A DNA stretch of 64,000 nt from Pelosinus fermentans JBW45 (GTDB lineage: Bacteria > Bacillota > Negativicutes > DSM-13327), in the NCBI RefSeq assembly GCF_000271665.2, contig NZ_CP010978.1, positions 3,254,501 to 3,318,500 of the forward strand, read 5' to 3'. Shown here piece by piece: positions 45,970 to 54,212 of the stretch (its first letter is position 1; each line of letters opens with the position of its first letter). The position numbers and the translations under genes were made by a program. The notes under the pieces were generated by a model, which was not told the origin of the DNA, ran no database searches, and was given only the letters and a program-made list of their open reading frames with translations.

Positions 45970-46785
45970 TTATATAAGAGATTTTGTAGTACTATACCAC
46001 CATTGATATCCGCCCCTTGACATTGGGATATGTTTGTACAATACTTCTCCAATATCCTCTACCATATCTCTACGTAAAATAATATAATCTATCAATGCTT
46101 GACGTTCAGCATCATCCGACAACCATTCTTCTGGAATTTCTGCAACTAGCTCATGAATGGATTCACAACTCATCTCTTTTACTTTTTTCACGTAGGGAAG
46201 AAAATGAGGAGGAGAAAGCCAGTCTCTAAGCAATAATCCATAGGAATAACGATAATATGGTTTAATGATTCTACTAATACTATTCAGATGGGCAATCGTC
46301 CATCTGGCAGTTCTAAATAAATGAGAATTATCAATCGCATATATTCTGCATCCAGCTTCGTCCTTACGCAACAAGAGATTTTTTTTATTATTTGTACGAT
46401 CAGCATTATGAAACATATAATCAAATAATAAAATTCCAGCCATATCAGTGATATTATCAGCCTTAAACAAATTATTTTTTCCCACATATTCTGTATGATT
46501 TAGATACTTTGAGGCAAAATGCCACCCCGCAACTATTCCTGATGCTTGTAGCTGCGGACTTTGCTGTATGGTTTCTTCCCCAATTTTAATACTCGAACTT
46601 ACAGGAAAACATAATCCCATGATTTCACCCAACTTTGCTGCTAAAAATTCATTTACCAATACCTTAGAACCTAGTCGATTATTTTGCAATTTGACTACAT
46701 AAAAATTTCTGTCATTAGCACGAAATAATTGAGGTGAAGTAACTCCCACTCCGACATTCCCAAAATGTTTCATAGCAATGAGCAT
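45970..46785 (-). CDS. HipA-like kinase domain protein, orphan
   Basis: 271 residues. Kinase-like features: an N-terminal lysine in FYVVKLQNN, catalytic DYMFHNADRTNNKKNLLL (Asp and Asn of the HRD-like loop) and IYAIDNSHLF in place of DFG. Resembles the HipA_2-type family, distantly related to HipA toxins and PI3/4-kinase folds. No HipB-like antitoxin lies next to it, so a toxin role is not supported. Start ATG 46785 after AAGG. Confidence 0.75.
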   Translation of the reverse strand: MLIAMKHFGNVGVGVTSPQLFRANDRNFYVVKLQNNRLGSKVLVNEFLAAKLGEIMGLCFPVSSSIKIGEETIQQSPQLQASGIVAGWHFASKYLNHTEYVGKNNLFKADNITDMAGILLFDYMFHNADRTNNKKNLLLRKDEAGCRIYAIDNSHLFRTARWTIAHLNSISRIIKPYYRYSYGLLLRDWLSPPHFLPYVKKVKEMSCESIHELVAEIPEEWLSDDAERQALIDYIILRRDMVEDIGEVLYKHIPMSRGGYQWWYSTTKSLI

Positions 46786-46816
46786 ACCATCTACCTTCTC
46801 TCAAAATAATGCTAAC

Positions 46817-46853
46817 TAAAAAAGACTCGGTAAGAACCTCTGCCGAGTCTTTT
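46817..46853 (-). terminator. Terminator of the duplicated-domain gene
   Basis: AAAAGACTCGG/CCGAGTCTTTT perfect arms around a 13-base loop, 20 bases after the gene's stop. Confidence 0.88.
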
Positions 46854-46872
46854 CATAGTTAAATAAAAAATT

Positions 46873-47457
46873 TCAACAACAACAAACTCCAGAAACGGAA
46901 GTTAAAGCTTCTAGATTTACCACAGCTGATCTAATCCTTCTATCTGAGATCGGAGTACTGCTACCAGGAACAAAGATATCTGTATTTGAGAGAATTGCTA
47001 AGCAATCGTCAATAGCAATAAGAGTTCCTTCGATGGAGAAGCCACCAAGAGTTGTTAATACAACAGAATCACCAACCATGCGGCATAATACTCTAACTAA
47101 ATGACGACTTTCCGTCCGTTCTGTTGCTTCTTCGAAATCAGTTCTAGCTGATTCTAAAGAAGCGTCTAAGTTTTCAAAAGGATCTCTTACTATAGCTGTT
47201 CCTTTGGCAACTATGTTCCATAAATCAACGCGTGTGAAATCCACATGTAAGATTTCTCCCCCCGGACTTAGAATTTCTACAGCGTGGCACTTGGCTTCTA
47301 TCGCCGGAGAAAGAATGGCAATACGACAATCTTCTATTGCCTGCAGATTACCGAAATATGCGAATCCATCAAAACCAAATAAGACTACATCCGTATTTAA
47401 TTCCCGTTCTAGCTCTCTAACGAGTGCTGGATTCCGTAATTCTGTAAAAATGCTCAT
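46873..47457 (-). CDS. Uncharacterised protein with a duplicated small beta domain, CCC tail
   Basis: 194 residues, no family recognised. Two similar units: LNTDVVLFGFDGFAYFGNLQ followed by AIEDCRIAILSPAI (about 20-53), and MVGDSVVLTTLGGFSIEGTL followed by IAIDDCLAILSNTDI (about 127-161). The G...G.L..I.DC.AIL pattern suggests two Sm- or SH3-like beta barrels, joined by an acidic linker (FEEATERTES). Each unit keeps one Cys, and the chain ends Val-Cys-Cys-Cys. AGGAGGT precedes the ATG. Metal or membrane association is possible but unproven. Confidence 0.7.
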   Translation of the reverse strand: MSIFTELRNPALVRELERELNTDVVLFGFDGFAYFGNLQAIEDCRIAILSPAIEAKCHAVEILSPGGEILHVDFTRVDLWNIVAKGTAIVRDPFENLDASLESARTDFEEATERTESRHLVRVLCRMVGDSVVLTTLGGFSIEGTLIAIDDCLAILSNTDIFVPGSSTPISDRRIRSAVVNLEALTSVSGVCCC

Positions 47458-47565
47458 ACACTATATACCTCCTATGCGGTAATACTATTTAAAATTTAAT
47501 TCTTACTATACTGTATGAGTAAGGAACTCATAGTGTTACTGTTTAAATCTGTTTTTAAAAAGTAA

Positions 47566-47602
47566 TAAAAAATAGGCAGGAAATTTTCTCCTGCCTATTA
47601 TC
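47566..47602 (-). terminator. Terminator of larE
   Basis: AATAGGCAGGA/TCCTGCCTATT arms, then TTTTTATT on the minus strand, 28 bases after the stop. Confidence 0.9.
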
Positions 47603-47629
47603 AAGATAATACAATCATGTACCTTACTA

Positions 47630-48442
47630 TTAAACTAAAACTTCATTCATACTGCCACTTCGATACCCCGACAAATCAACAGCGACATATGTAAAGCCAA
47701 TTTTTTTAAGTCCTTGCTCAATTTGCTTTGCTATCTCTGGAACCGTGATTCGTCCAATATTTTCTGGCGCCACTTCAATGCGGGCAATATCTCCATGGTG
47801 GCGTACTCGAACTTGTCCTGGACAAAACTCTTTTACTAATGCTTCGGCTTTTTCGATTTGGTTAAGTCTCTCCGCTGTAATCGAAAGTCCATAAACCACC
47901 CTTGAAGAAAGGCAAGCAGCACTTAATTTATTCCAAGTCTGCAAGTTCCATTTCTTAGATATTTCTCGAATATCCTTTTTCGTTAAACCAGCTTCAACCA
48001 AAGGGCTCCTTACATGTTCTAGTTCTTCCACTGCTTTAATCCCAGGGCGATAATCGGATAAATCATCTACATTCGATCCATCTAATACCCAATTATAATT
48101 ATTTTCTTTTGCCCAATCGACTAATACTGAAAATCGTTCTTGTTTACAGTAATAACAGCGTTGATTATTATTCTCTACAAAATCCGGACTATTTAATTCG
48201 CTAATATTTAAAAGTATGTGTTTAATACCAATTTCCTTTGCAATTTCAATTGCTTCTTTTTTTTCACTCTCCGGCAATGTCTCAGAAAAAGCAGTGATGG
48301 CTATGGCCTTGTCTCCAACAGCTCTTACTGCTGCTGCTGCTAAAAAGCTACTATCCACCCCTCCTGAAAAAGCTACGACAATACTCCCCAGTCCAGTTAA
48401 TAAATGATTCAGTTTCTCCATTTTTTCAGTACTATTTCCCAC
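47630..48442 (-). CDS. larE: LarE-type ATP-dependent sacrificial sulfur transferase
   Basis: PP-loop enzyme related to LarE, which donates sulfur to the nickel-pincer cofactor of lactate racemase. 270 residues: PP-loop SGGVDSS (26-32), CYYCK with C96 and C99, and the sacrificial-type C177 in LSAACLSSR. Three cysteines could also fit the [4Fe-4S]-dependent LarE variant. larA, larB and larC are not in the window. GTG start with GGAG. It lies 102 bases downstream of a SAM-riboswitch-controlled small gene, and a weak internal promoter (TTGGCA/TATATT) lies between. Confidence 0.88.
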   Translation of the reverse strand: MGNSTEKMEKLNHLLTGLGSIVVAFSGGVDSSFLAAAAVRAVGDKAIAITAFSETLPESEKKEAIEIAKEIGIKHILLNISELNSPDFVENNNQRCYYCKQERFSVLVDWAKENNYNWVLDGSNVDDLSDYRPGIKAVEELEHVRSPLVEAGLTKKDIREISKKWNLQTWNKLSAACLSSRVVYGLSITAERLNQIEKAEALVKEFCPGQVRVRHHGDIARIEVAPENIGRITVPEIAKQIEQGLKKIGFTYVAVDLSGYRSGSMNEVLV

Positions 48443-48544
48443 GGTGATTCTCCTTTGTACTCCAGTTTATATGATATTTCATATGCCCTTAATTACTTCT
48501 AATATACCATGGCACTTTCCTTCCTGCCAATAAAATTTGACACC

Positions 48545-48739
48545 TTATATTCCATCCCCATCGACACCTACCAAGGAAGGATAGTAAATATTCGGTACAA
48601 ATTCAACTACAACACCATTTCTTATAGTAATAACAATTTCTTCATTTCCCTGGGGGACTGCTCTTATTTTCCTTGGTGGTATTACTATCTCTTTTCTATC
48701 TTCAATTGCAGCAACTGCAAGACGATTACTCTGCACCAT
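48545..48739 (-). CDS. SAM-riboswitch-controlled 64-residue protein with GDGI tail
   Basis: Small protein, start ATG 48739, seven bases after GGGAGG. The C-terminal half (EEIVITIRNGVVVEFVPN, ending VGVDGDGI) aligns with the second YezD-like unit of the protein at 20795-21136 (LVVKIKDGKAVQIE, ending EGIYGDGI). Function unknown. A SAM-I riboswitch with terminator lies directly upstream, and larE directly downstream, so it belongs to sulfur metabolism by regulation. Confidence 0.75.
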   Translation of the reverse strand: MVQSNRLAVAAIEDRKEIVIPPRKIRAVPQGNEEIVITIRNGVVVEFVPNIYYPSLVGVDGDGI

Positions 48740-48760
48740 TTGATTTCCTCCCTTAATATG

Positions 48761-48924
48761 CAAAAAATGTTATTTAAATCTCCCATTTCATCTGAAAGGG
48801 GACTTAAATAACATTTTAGTCCTCTCTCATCTGTCAGGATAAATCCTGCTGGAATTAGCACCTCTGCATTGCTGCCGGTTGCCGGGTGTCATCGGGCCAG
48901 TCCCTCGACCACTCTTGATAAGAG
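48761..48924 (-). promoter_or_regulatory. SAM-I riboswitch upstream of the GDGI protein and larE
   Basis: Aptamer 48824-48924 on the minus strand. P1 CTCTTATC/GATGAGAG; core GAGGGACTGGCCC, GATGACACCCGGCAACC, GGTGCTAATTCC. Expression platform: AAATGTTATTTAA and TTTAAATAACATTT arms (48798-48817 and 48762-48784) followed by TTTTT. Confidence 0.97.
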
Positions 48925-48947
48925 TTTATCGTATTAAATTATTAATA

Positions 48948-48976
48948 AATATATCACGAAATAGTACAGTTAGCAA
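48948..48976 (-). promoter_or_regulatory. Promoter of the third S-box unit
   Basis: -35 TTGCTA (48971-48976), 17-bp spacer, -10 TATATT (48948-48953) on the minus strand. Confidence 0.55.
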
Positions 48977-49008
48977 TATATTTTTTAACTTCTCTGGCGT
49001 CAATGTAT

Positions 49009-50010
49009 TTATACCTGTGCTTCTTTTCTCTTTTTCATCATATCAACGTAGACGGCTGCCAAAATCACGATACCTTTAATAATCAACTGCCAGAAGGAAT
49101 TAATATTCAGCAGATTCAGTCCGTTGTTAAGAACACCAATAACAAGCACCCCAATTAAGGTACCGCCAATTTTCCCGATTCCCCCTGTCATGCTCGTACC
49201 GCCAAGTACAACTGCCGCAATGGCATCCAGTTCAAAGCCATTTCCTACTGTAGGCTGTCCGGAAAACATACGAGCCGCTAGTACAACGCCAGAAAAAGCT
49301 GCTAAGAAACCCGAGAAAGTGTATACAAATATTTCTATCCTCTTAATCTTAATACCTGTAAATCTGGCAGCTTCTTTGTTTCCGCCGACTGCATAAATAT
49401 GTCGACCAAGTTTTGTCTTATTTAAAATAATCGCTGTAAGCAGCAAAAAGACAAAAGAATAAATGACGGGCAGAGGGATCGCCCCTAAATAGCCAGCACC
49501 AATTACATTGAAATCTTCATTCATGACACGTATTGGCTGACCACCAGTATATACATAGGCGGCACCACGGGCTATATTTAACATGGCAAGGGTTACGATA
49601 AAAGATGGTATACCAGTGTATGCCACCATCACACCATTAAATACTCCTGCAAGAGTTCCTACTAAAATACCGGCAAATACAGCTGCAGGTATAGGAACAT
49701 TGCTAAATGCGATGAGTCCGCCTGTAACAGTTCCCGATAGTGCTACGATCGAACCTACCGAAAGATCAATACCGCAAATGATAATGACAAGTGTCATGCC
49801 TAAAGCAAGGTTCGCATTGGTAGATACTTGCCTTAATATATTAAGAATATTTGCTTCTGTTAAAAAAGCTGGTGATATGATGGACAAAGCCACGCACAAT
49901 ACTGCAAAACCGATTAATATACCAACATTTTCTTTAACGAATTCTAACATATCTAAACCTATTTTTTTAAAAAAATTTGATTTATGATTCGTTGCGACTT
50001 TCAACATCAT
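49009..50010 (-). CDS. Ribose-type sugar ABC transporter permease (RbsC-like)
   Basis: Permease of a pentose/hexose ABC importer, 333 residues with 8-10 helices. FGI..CGIDLSVGSIVALSG, GIPSFIVTLAMLNIARG and AVGGNKEAARFTGIKI match RbsC. Its ATG overlaps the last base of the rbsA-like stop (TAATG), with AGGAGG inside rbsA. Sugar specificity cannot be read from this subunit; the isomerase at 57553-58080 hints at lyxose or a similar sugar. Confidence 0.93.
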   Translation of the reverse strand: MMLKVATNHKSNFFKKIGLDMLEFVKENVGILIGFAVLCVALSIISPAFLTEANILNILRQVSTNANLALGMTLVIIICGIDLSVGSIVALSGTVTGGLIAFSNVPIPAAVFAGILVGTLAGVFNGVMVAYTGIPSFIVTLAMLNIARGAAYVYTGGQPIRVMNEDFNVIGAGYLGAIPLPVIYSFVFLLLTAIILNKTKLGRHIYAVGGNKEAARFTGIKIKRIEIFVYTFSGFLAAFSGVVLAARMFSGQPTVGNGFELDAIAAVVLGGTSMTGGIGKIGGTLIGVLVIGVLNNGLNLLNINSFWQLIIKGIVILAAVYVDMMKKRKEAQV

Positions 50011-51500
50011 TATATACCTCCTGTTGCCATATGCATGATTCTCTCTTGTGAAAATTCTTCTCGTTTCAACATCCCCGCTATACTGCCATTGCGGACTACT
50101 ATAACTCGATCACTCATATTAATAATTTCAGGCAACTCCGAGGAAATCATAATGATAGATACCCCTTCTTGGGCAAGGCGATTTATAATTTCATAAATTT
50201 CTGCCTTCGCATTCACATCAACACCTCTGGTTGGCTCATCGAGGATTAATATTTGCGGTTTTGCTGCCAACCATTTGGCAATGACCACCTTCTGTTGATT
50301 ACCGCCGCTAAGATTACTGATTAGCTGAAATGTACTCGATGTTTTAATCGCAAGTTTTTCTACATAGGTATTTATAATTTCATTTTCCTTTATTGCATCG
50401 ACATTCATAAACGTTATAAATTGATCCAATATACGAAGTGTCATATTGTATCCAACCTGCCCCTTCATAATAAGACCTTCATCTTTCCTATTTTCAGGAA
50501 CAAGAGCAATTCCAAAATTCATTGCATCATTAGGTGATTTTATAGTTACTTTTTTCCCATGTATAAAGATTTCACCAGAATCAAGGCGATCAAGTCCGAA
50601 TATGGATTTCATAATTTCGGATCGTCCTGCACCCACCAACCCAGAAAAGCCTAAGATTTCCCCTTGTCTAAGATTAAAATTAATATTGCTAAATACGCCT
50701 TTTCTTGTTAGATTTTTTACTTCGAGGGCGTTCGCTCCCAGCTCATGGGGTATTTTATGATAATAGCTTGTAAGCTCACGACCTACCATTAATGAGATAA
50801 GGTCATTTACATTGGTTTCTTTTGTCACCTTAGTACTGATGTATTGACCATCACGCATGACTGTGATCCGATCAGTTATTCTGAACAGTTCTGACATTCT
50901 ATGAGAAATATAGATAATTCCTACGCCTTGTGATTTCAAATTTTCTATGGTCGTAAAGAGAAAATTCACTTCTTTTTCTGTCAGGGATGATGTCGGTTCA
51001 TCCATTACCAGTATCTTAGAGTTAAATGAAATCGCTCTGGCGACTTCAACCATTTGCTGCTCTGCTATATTTAACTTACATACTAACTGAGAAGCGTTTA
51101 TACCAAGGTGAAAGAAATCCAGCAAATGCTGGGCCTTTCCCAACATTTCCTCCGTCTTGATGAATCCCAGCTTCCCCGTAGGTTCCCGCCCTGAAAAAAT
51201 GTTCTCTGCTACAGACATATGGGGCACTAGAACAAGTTCTTGATGGATTATACTTACACCAGCATTTTGTGAGTCCTTAACATCGTGAATTGCCATCTTC
51301 TGACCCTCTATATAAATCTCACCCTCATCGACTCTATAAATACCACCAAGCACTTTCATAAGTGTGGATTTGCCCGCTCCATTTTCCCCCAGCACACCGT
51401 GTACCTCTCCCGCCTTTAGCTCAAAATTTACATCCTTCAACGCATAAACACCCGGAAAGTGCTTGTGAATGTTTTTCATTTCTAGAATAACATTGCTCAC
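50010..51500 (-). CDS. Ribose-type sugar ABC transporter, double ATPase (RbsA-like)
   Basis: 496 residues with two ABC domains. First half: Walker A GENGAGKST, signature-like LNIAEQQMVEVARA, Walker B ILVMDEPTSSL. Second half: degenerate Walker A GLVGAGRSEI, LSGGNQQKV and ILILDEPTRGVDV. Standard for RbsA, MglA and XylG. GTG start 51500 with AGGTGA. Separated from the rbsB-like gene by a hairpin and a TAA repeat. Confidence 0.95.
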   Translation of the reverse strand: MSNVILEMKNIHKHFPGVYALKDVNFELKAGEVHGVLGENGAGKSTLMKVLGGIYRVDEGEIYIEGQKMAIHDVKDSQNAGVSIIHQELVLVPHMSVAENIFSGREPTGKLGFIKTEEMLGKAQHLLDFFHLGINASQLVCKLNIAEQQMVEVARAISFNSKILVMDEPTSSLTEKEVNFLFTTIENLKSQGVGIIYISHRMSELFRITDRITVMRDGQYISTKVTKETNVNDLISLMVGRELTSYYHKIPHELGANALEVKNLTRKGVFSNINFNLRQGEILGFSGLVGAGRSEIMKSIFGLDRLDSGEIFIHGKKVTIKSPNDAMNFGIALVPENRKDEGLIMKGQVGYNMTLRILDQFITFMNVDAIKENEIINTYVEKLAIKTSSTFQLISNLSGGNQQKVVIAKWLAAKPQILILDEPTRGVDVNAKAEIYEIINRLAQEGVSIIMISSELPEIINMSDRVIVVRNGSIAGMLKREEFSQERIMHMATGGI

Positions 51501-51540
51501 AATTTCACCTACTTTTACATTAATAACTTAGGCACAAACA

Positions 51541-51564
51541 TAATAATAATAATAATAATAATAA
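51541..51564. repeat. Eight tandem TAA repeats
   Basis: (TAA)8 between the rbsB-like and rbsA-like genes, 41 bases upstream of the rbsA start and directly adjoining the hairpin at 51566-51608. A microsatellite prone to slippage. Confidence 0.9.
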
Positions 51565-51565
51565 T

Positions 51566-51608
51566 GTCAGAGAGTTTTATTTGGTTATACCAGATAAAAC
51601 CCTCTGAC
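51566..51608 (-). terminator. Intra-operon hairpin, possible attenuator
   Basis: GTCAGAGGGTTTTAT-type arms (51566-51580 with 51594-51608), nearly perfect. The usual T-tract is replaced on the minus strand by the ATT repeats, so read-through is expected. Confidence 0.6.
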
Positions 51609-51674
51609 CCTTTGCCTACCGCGCGCAGTAATACGAACCGATTGCTTCCTTGAAAATAGCAGTATGTTTTTATG

Positions 51675-52634
51675 CTATTGCCAGTTTTTTATGCCGAATT
51701 TGTCTACATTACCCTTATCAATGAGTTCGGTTTTGACAGGCAGATTTTTCTCATATTGCTCACCTTTTAAAATTTGAATTGCAATTTTGTAAGATTCCTT
51801 ACCAATGTTAATAGGGGATTGCGCACCGGTCCCCGTCATATCACCATCTTTGATTGCTGCCTTGGATTCAGGAGCACCATCAACGCCATACACCAAAATC
51901 CCTTTCTTATTCGCAGTTTTCAAAGCTGCAATTATGCCAAGTGCTGTTGGATCATTGCCGCCCATAAAGGCCTTAACATCAGGATTAGCCTGAAGTATAG
52001 CCTCAGCGATAGGCATTGAAATTTCAAGCTGACCTTTCCCATCCTGCTGCGCTACAATCTCAAACTTGCTCTTCTTATCCCCAAGACCTGCAAAAAAACC
52101 ATCAATTCTATCAATAACAGATTTCATAGTAGGAGAATCAATCACAGCTATCTTTCCACCGTTTGGCATTTGTTTTACAAGATCTTCTCCACAAACTTTA
52201 CCAGCGTTAAAATTATCCGATACAACAATAGAATTTACCAATTCTTTATCAAATACCTGGGCGTCAAAATTAACAATAGGAATATTGGCTTTCTTGGCAG
52301 CATCCAGTGCCGGTTTTATCCCCTTCCAATCAACAGGATTTAAGAAAATGAGATCCACCTTTTGAGCAATCATATCTTCAACTTGGGCAATCTGTTTTTG
52401 AGTATCAAGCTGAGGATCAAGAGTGATAAGCGTACCGCCATTTTTTTCAACATCTTCTCGGATAGATTTCTCAAGAGTAATAAAGAAAGGGTTATTCATT
52501 GTCATACAGGTATAGCCGAATTTATACTTTTTCACAGTATCATTTGCCTTCGGCTGGTCAACTGACTTAGCGCATCCTGCCAGTAAGCTTATACAGAAAA
52601 ACGTGGCTAATAACATCGGCATTATTTTTTTCAT
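51675..52634 (-). CDS. Sugar ABC transporter substrate-binding lipoprotein (RbsB-like)
   Basis: Periplasmic-binding-protein-like I family, 319 residues. Signal peptide with lipobox LLAGC (Cys near 21); then KYKFGYTCMTMNNPFF, IFLNPVDWKGIKPALDAAKKANIPIVNFD, MGGNDPTALG and VYGVDGAPESK. Start ATG 52634 with GGAGGG; the in-frame region to 52709 is not supported. First gene of the importer operon. Its promoter carries the 30-bp element described at 52801-52830. Confidence 0.94.
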   Translation of the reverse strand: MKKIMPMLLATFFCISLLAGCAKSVDQPKANDTVKKYKFGYTCMTMNNPFFITLEKSIREDVEKNGGTLITLDPQLDTQKQIAQVEDMIAQKVDLIFLNPVDWKGIKPALDAAKKANIPIVNFDAQVFDKELVNSIVVSDNFNAGKVCGEDLVKQMPNGGKIAVIDSPTMKSVIDRIDGFFAGLGDKKSKFEIVAQQDGKGQLEISMPIAEAILQANPDVKAFMGGNDPTALGIIAALKTANKKGILVYGVDGAPESKAAIKDGDMTGTGAQSPINIGKESYKIAIQILKGEQYEKNLPVKTELIDKGNVDKFGIKNWQ

Positions 52635-52765
52635 ACTATCCCTCCATCTCTTTCTCCTAAAAATCGCTGCCATCTGATATTCATGAGAATGTATTAAAAA
52701 CCTCTCCACCTCCAGTCTAAATAAGATATCGGTTCAAGATCAAAGAACGTATAAACCACGAACTC

Positions 52766-52830
52766 ATTATAAAATGATACAAAATTAAAATCATATGCCA
52801 TCTGTCATAAGGATTCAGTTATATTTGTCA
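52766..52830 (-). promoter_or_regulatory. Importer promoter with 30-bp activator-type element
   Basis: The element occupies 52801-52830 (minus-strand reading starts TGACAAATATAACTG and ends TTATGACAGA). 29 bases downstream is a perfect -10 TATAAT (52766-52771); the -35 position reads ATGATT, a poor match. The same element, 26/30 identical, lies at 56309-56338 with the same 29-base spacing. Confidence 0.75.
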
Positions 52831-52856
52831 CTCAAGAATGACAAATATAACTGAAT
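52813..52856. repeat. Perfect 18-bp inverted repeat over the element
   Basis: Arms 52813-52830 and 52839-52856, eight-base loop. It places a second, convergent copy of the first 18 bases of the element (TGACAAATATAACTGAAT) on the plus strand. No T-tract follows, so it is not a terminator of the preceding gene. Confidence 0.8.
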
Positions 52857-52876
52857 TATCTGTTTTTTTATACTCT

Positions 52877-54211
52877 TTATTTATTTTTTAAAAACTCATT
52901 AATCTCTTTATTGAGATCTCCCATCGATTTCCCTGCATCCTTTTCCATGCTTACAGCCTGAAAAATTTCTTTATCGGCCATTGTCAACGCATCTTCATAT
53001 TTTTGAAACTTAGGAGTAACAATCGACTGTTCAATGACCTCACTCAGCAGCGATTTATTAATGAATGTTTCTTCAGGACTAACCGCTGAAAACACTCTTT
53101 CACCAAATTCAGATTCTGTAATATAGCGTAAAACAGGTATCCCATAGGAGTACTTTAGAACATTTGTCTGCGTATTTTCTTTATACACTAAAAATTTTAA
53201 AAACTCCCACGCTTCCTTTTCATACTTTGTCCGGGAACTAATTCCCATGAGCAAGCTATGTAATTCTGCAACATTATTTCCCTTAGGACCTCGAGGCAAC
53301 TTTATACACTCCCACTCAAATTGACCATATTTCTTTACTCGGTAAGGATAGGGTTTATATGCCTTATACGTGGAAAAAAGAAAGGGTCTGAAAGCAACTT
53401 TCCCAGCATCAAAATCGTTAGATGTGACCTTAGCATTCAAATGCAAGGCATTCAATTTCATTAAAAACTCTACTGCTTCCACAACCCCAGGGCTGTCAAA
53501 ATAAGCCGCACTACCATCAGGTTCAAAAAGCCTTTGCCCGTTAGTATAGACCGCCTCCTGCCAGCTAAAGCCAAAAGTTCCAAACTGATCAACTTGACCG
53601 TCTCCATCCGTATCCCTTGTCACTTTTTTGCAGATGTCATAAAAATCATTCCAAGTCCAATTTCCTTTGGGGATTGGTATCCCCTCTCTAGCAAGTAGTG
53701 TTTTATTAACAAACATTAACACAGGAGCGATTTCACTGGGAAGTGCATATTGCCGTTTCTGAAATTGACCTGATTGAATCGCATTTACATACATTTTACT
53801 CGCGTCAAATTGAGAATCATGATTCATAAGTTCATCCAGATCCTTTAAAATTCCAATTGACACTAACGTATTAAAATCCTTTGGCAGAATGCAAAAAATA
53901 TCTGGCTCCTTTCCTCTGATAATTTTTTGTGATAGCCATTCTGAATAATTACGTTTCAAGGTCCCACTTCTGTAAGTAACTTTTATTCCTGGATTCATCT
54001 TTTCAAATTCCGATATTGCTTCGTCAAAGAACTTATTACTGTCTTGTATTGGCACATCCCAATAGCTTCCAGCGAAGACTCCAATTTCAAGAATAATGGG
54101 CTGCTTTATCATTTGATAGCCTTGAAATATGATCATTGCAAGAATTAGGACTCCTATTGACACTACTATTATGATTTTTTTGCTTACATTTTGCCTCAAT
54201 AGATTGCTCAT
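52877..54211 (-). CDS. Membrane-anchored extracellular solute-binding protein (family 1)
   Basis: 444 residues. One N-terminal TM helix (about 13-31), no lipobox. Then a family 1 sugar-binding fold: EFEKMNPGIKVTYRSGT, EPDIFCILPKDFNTLVSIGILKDLDEL, LPSEIAPVLMFVNKTLL, WNDFYDICKKVT. It follows the response-regulator gene by one base and is not next to a permease of its own family. It therefore most likely acts as a sugar sensor presenting ligand to the histidine kinase instead of a transport component. Confidence 0.87.
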   Translation of the reverse strand: MSNLLRQNVSKKIIIVVSIGVLILAMIIFQGYQMIKQPIILEIGVFAGSYWDVPIQDSNKFFDEAISEFEKMNPGIKVTYRSGTLKRNYSEWLSQKIIRGKEPDIFCILPKDFNTLVSIGILKDLDELMNHDSQFDASKMYVNAIQSGQFQKRQYALPSEIAPVLMFVNKTLLAREGIPIPKGNWTWNDFYDICKKVTRDTDGDGQVDQFGTFGFSWQEAVYTNGQRLFEPDGSAAYFDSPGVVEAVEFLMKLNALHLNAKVTSNDFDAGKVAFRPFLFSTYKAYKPYPYRVKKYGQFEWECIKLPRGPKGNNVAELHSLLMGISSRTKYEKEAWEFLKFLVYKENTQTNVLKYSYGIPVLRYITESEFGERVFSAVSPEETFINKSLLSEVIEQSIVTPKFQKYEDALTMADKEIFQAVSMEKDAGKSMGDLNKEINEFLKNK

Positions 54212-54212
54212 G

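Noticed and set aside
45970-46785. HipBA toxin-antitoxin module
   Set aside because: No HipB-like helix-turn-helix gene is adjacent; the neighbouring MarR gene is convergent and has its own signals.
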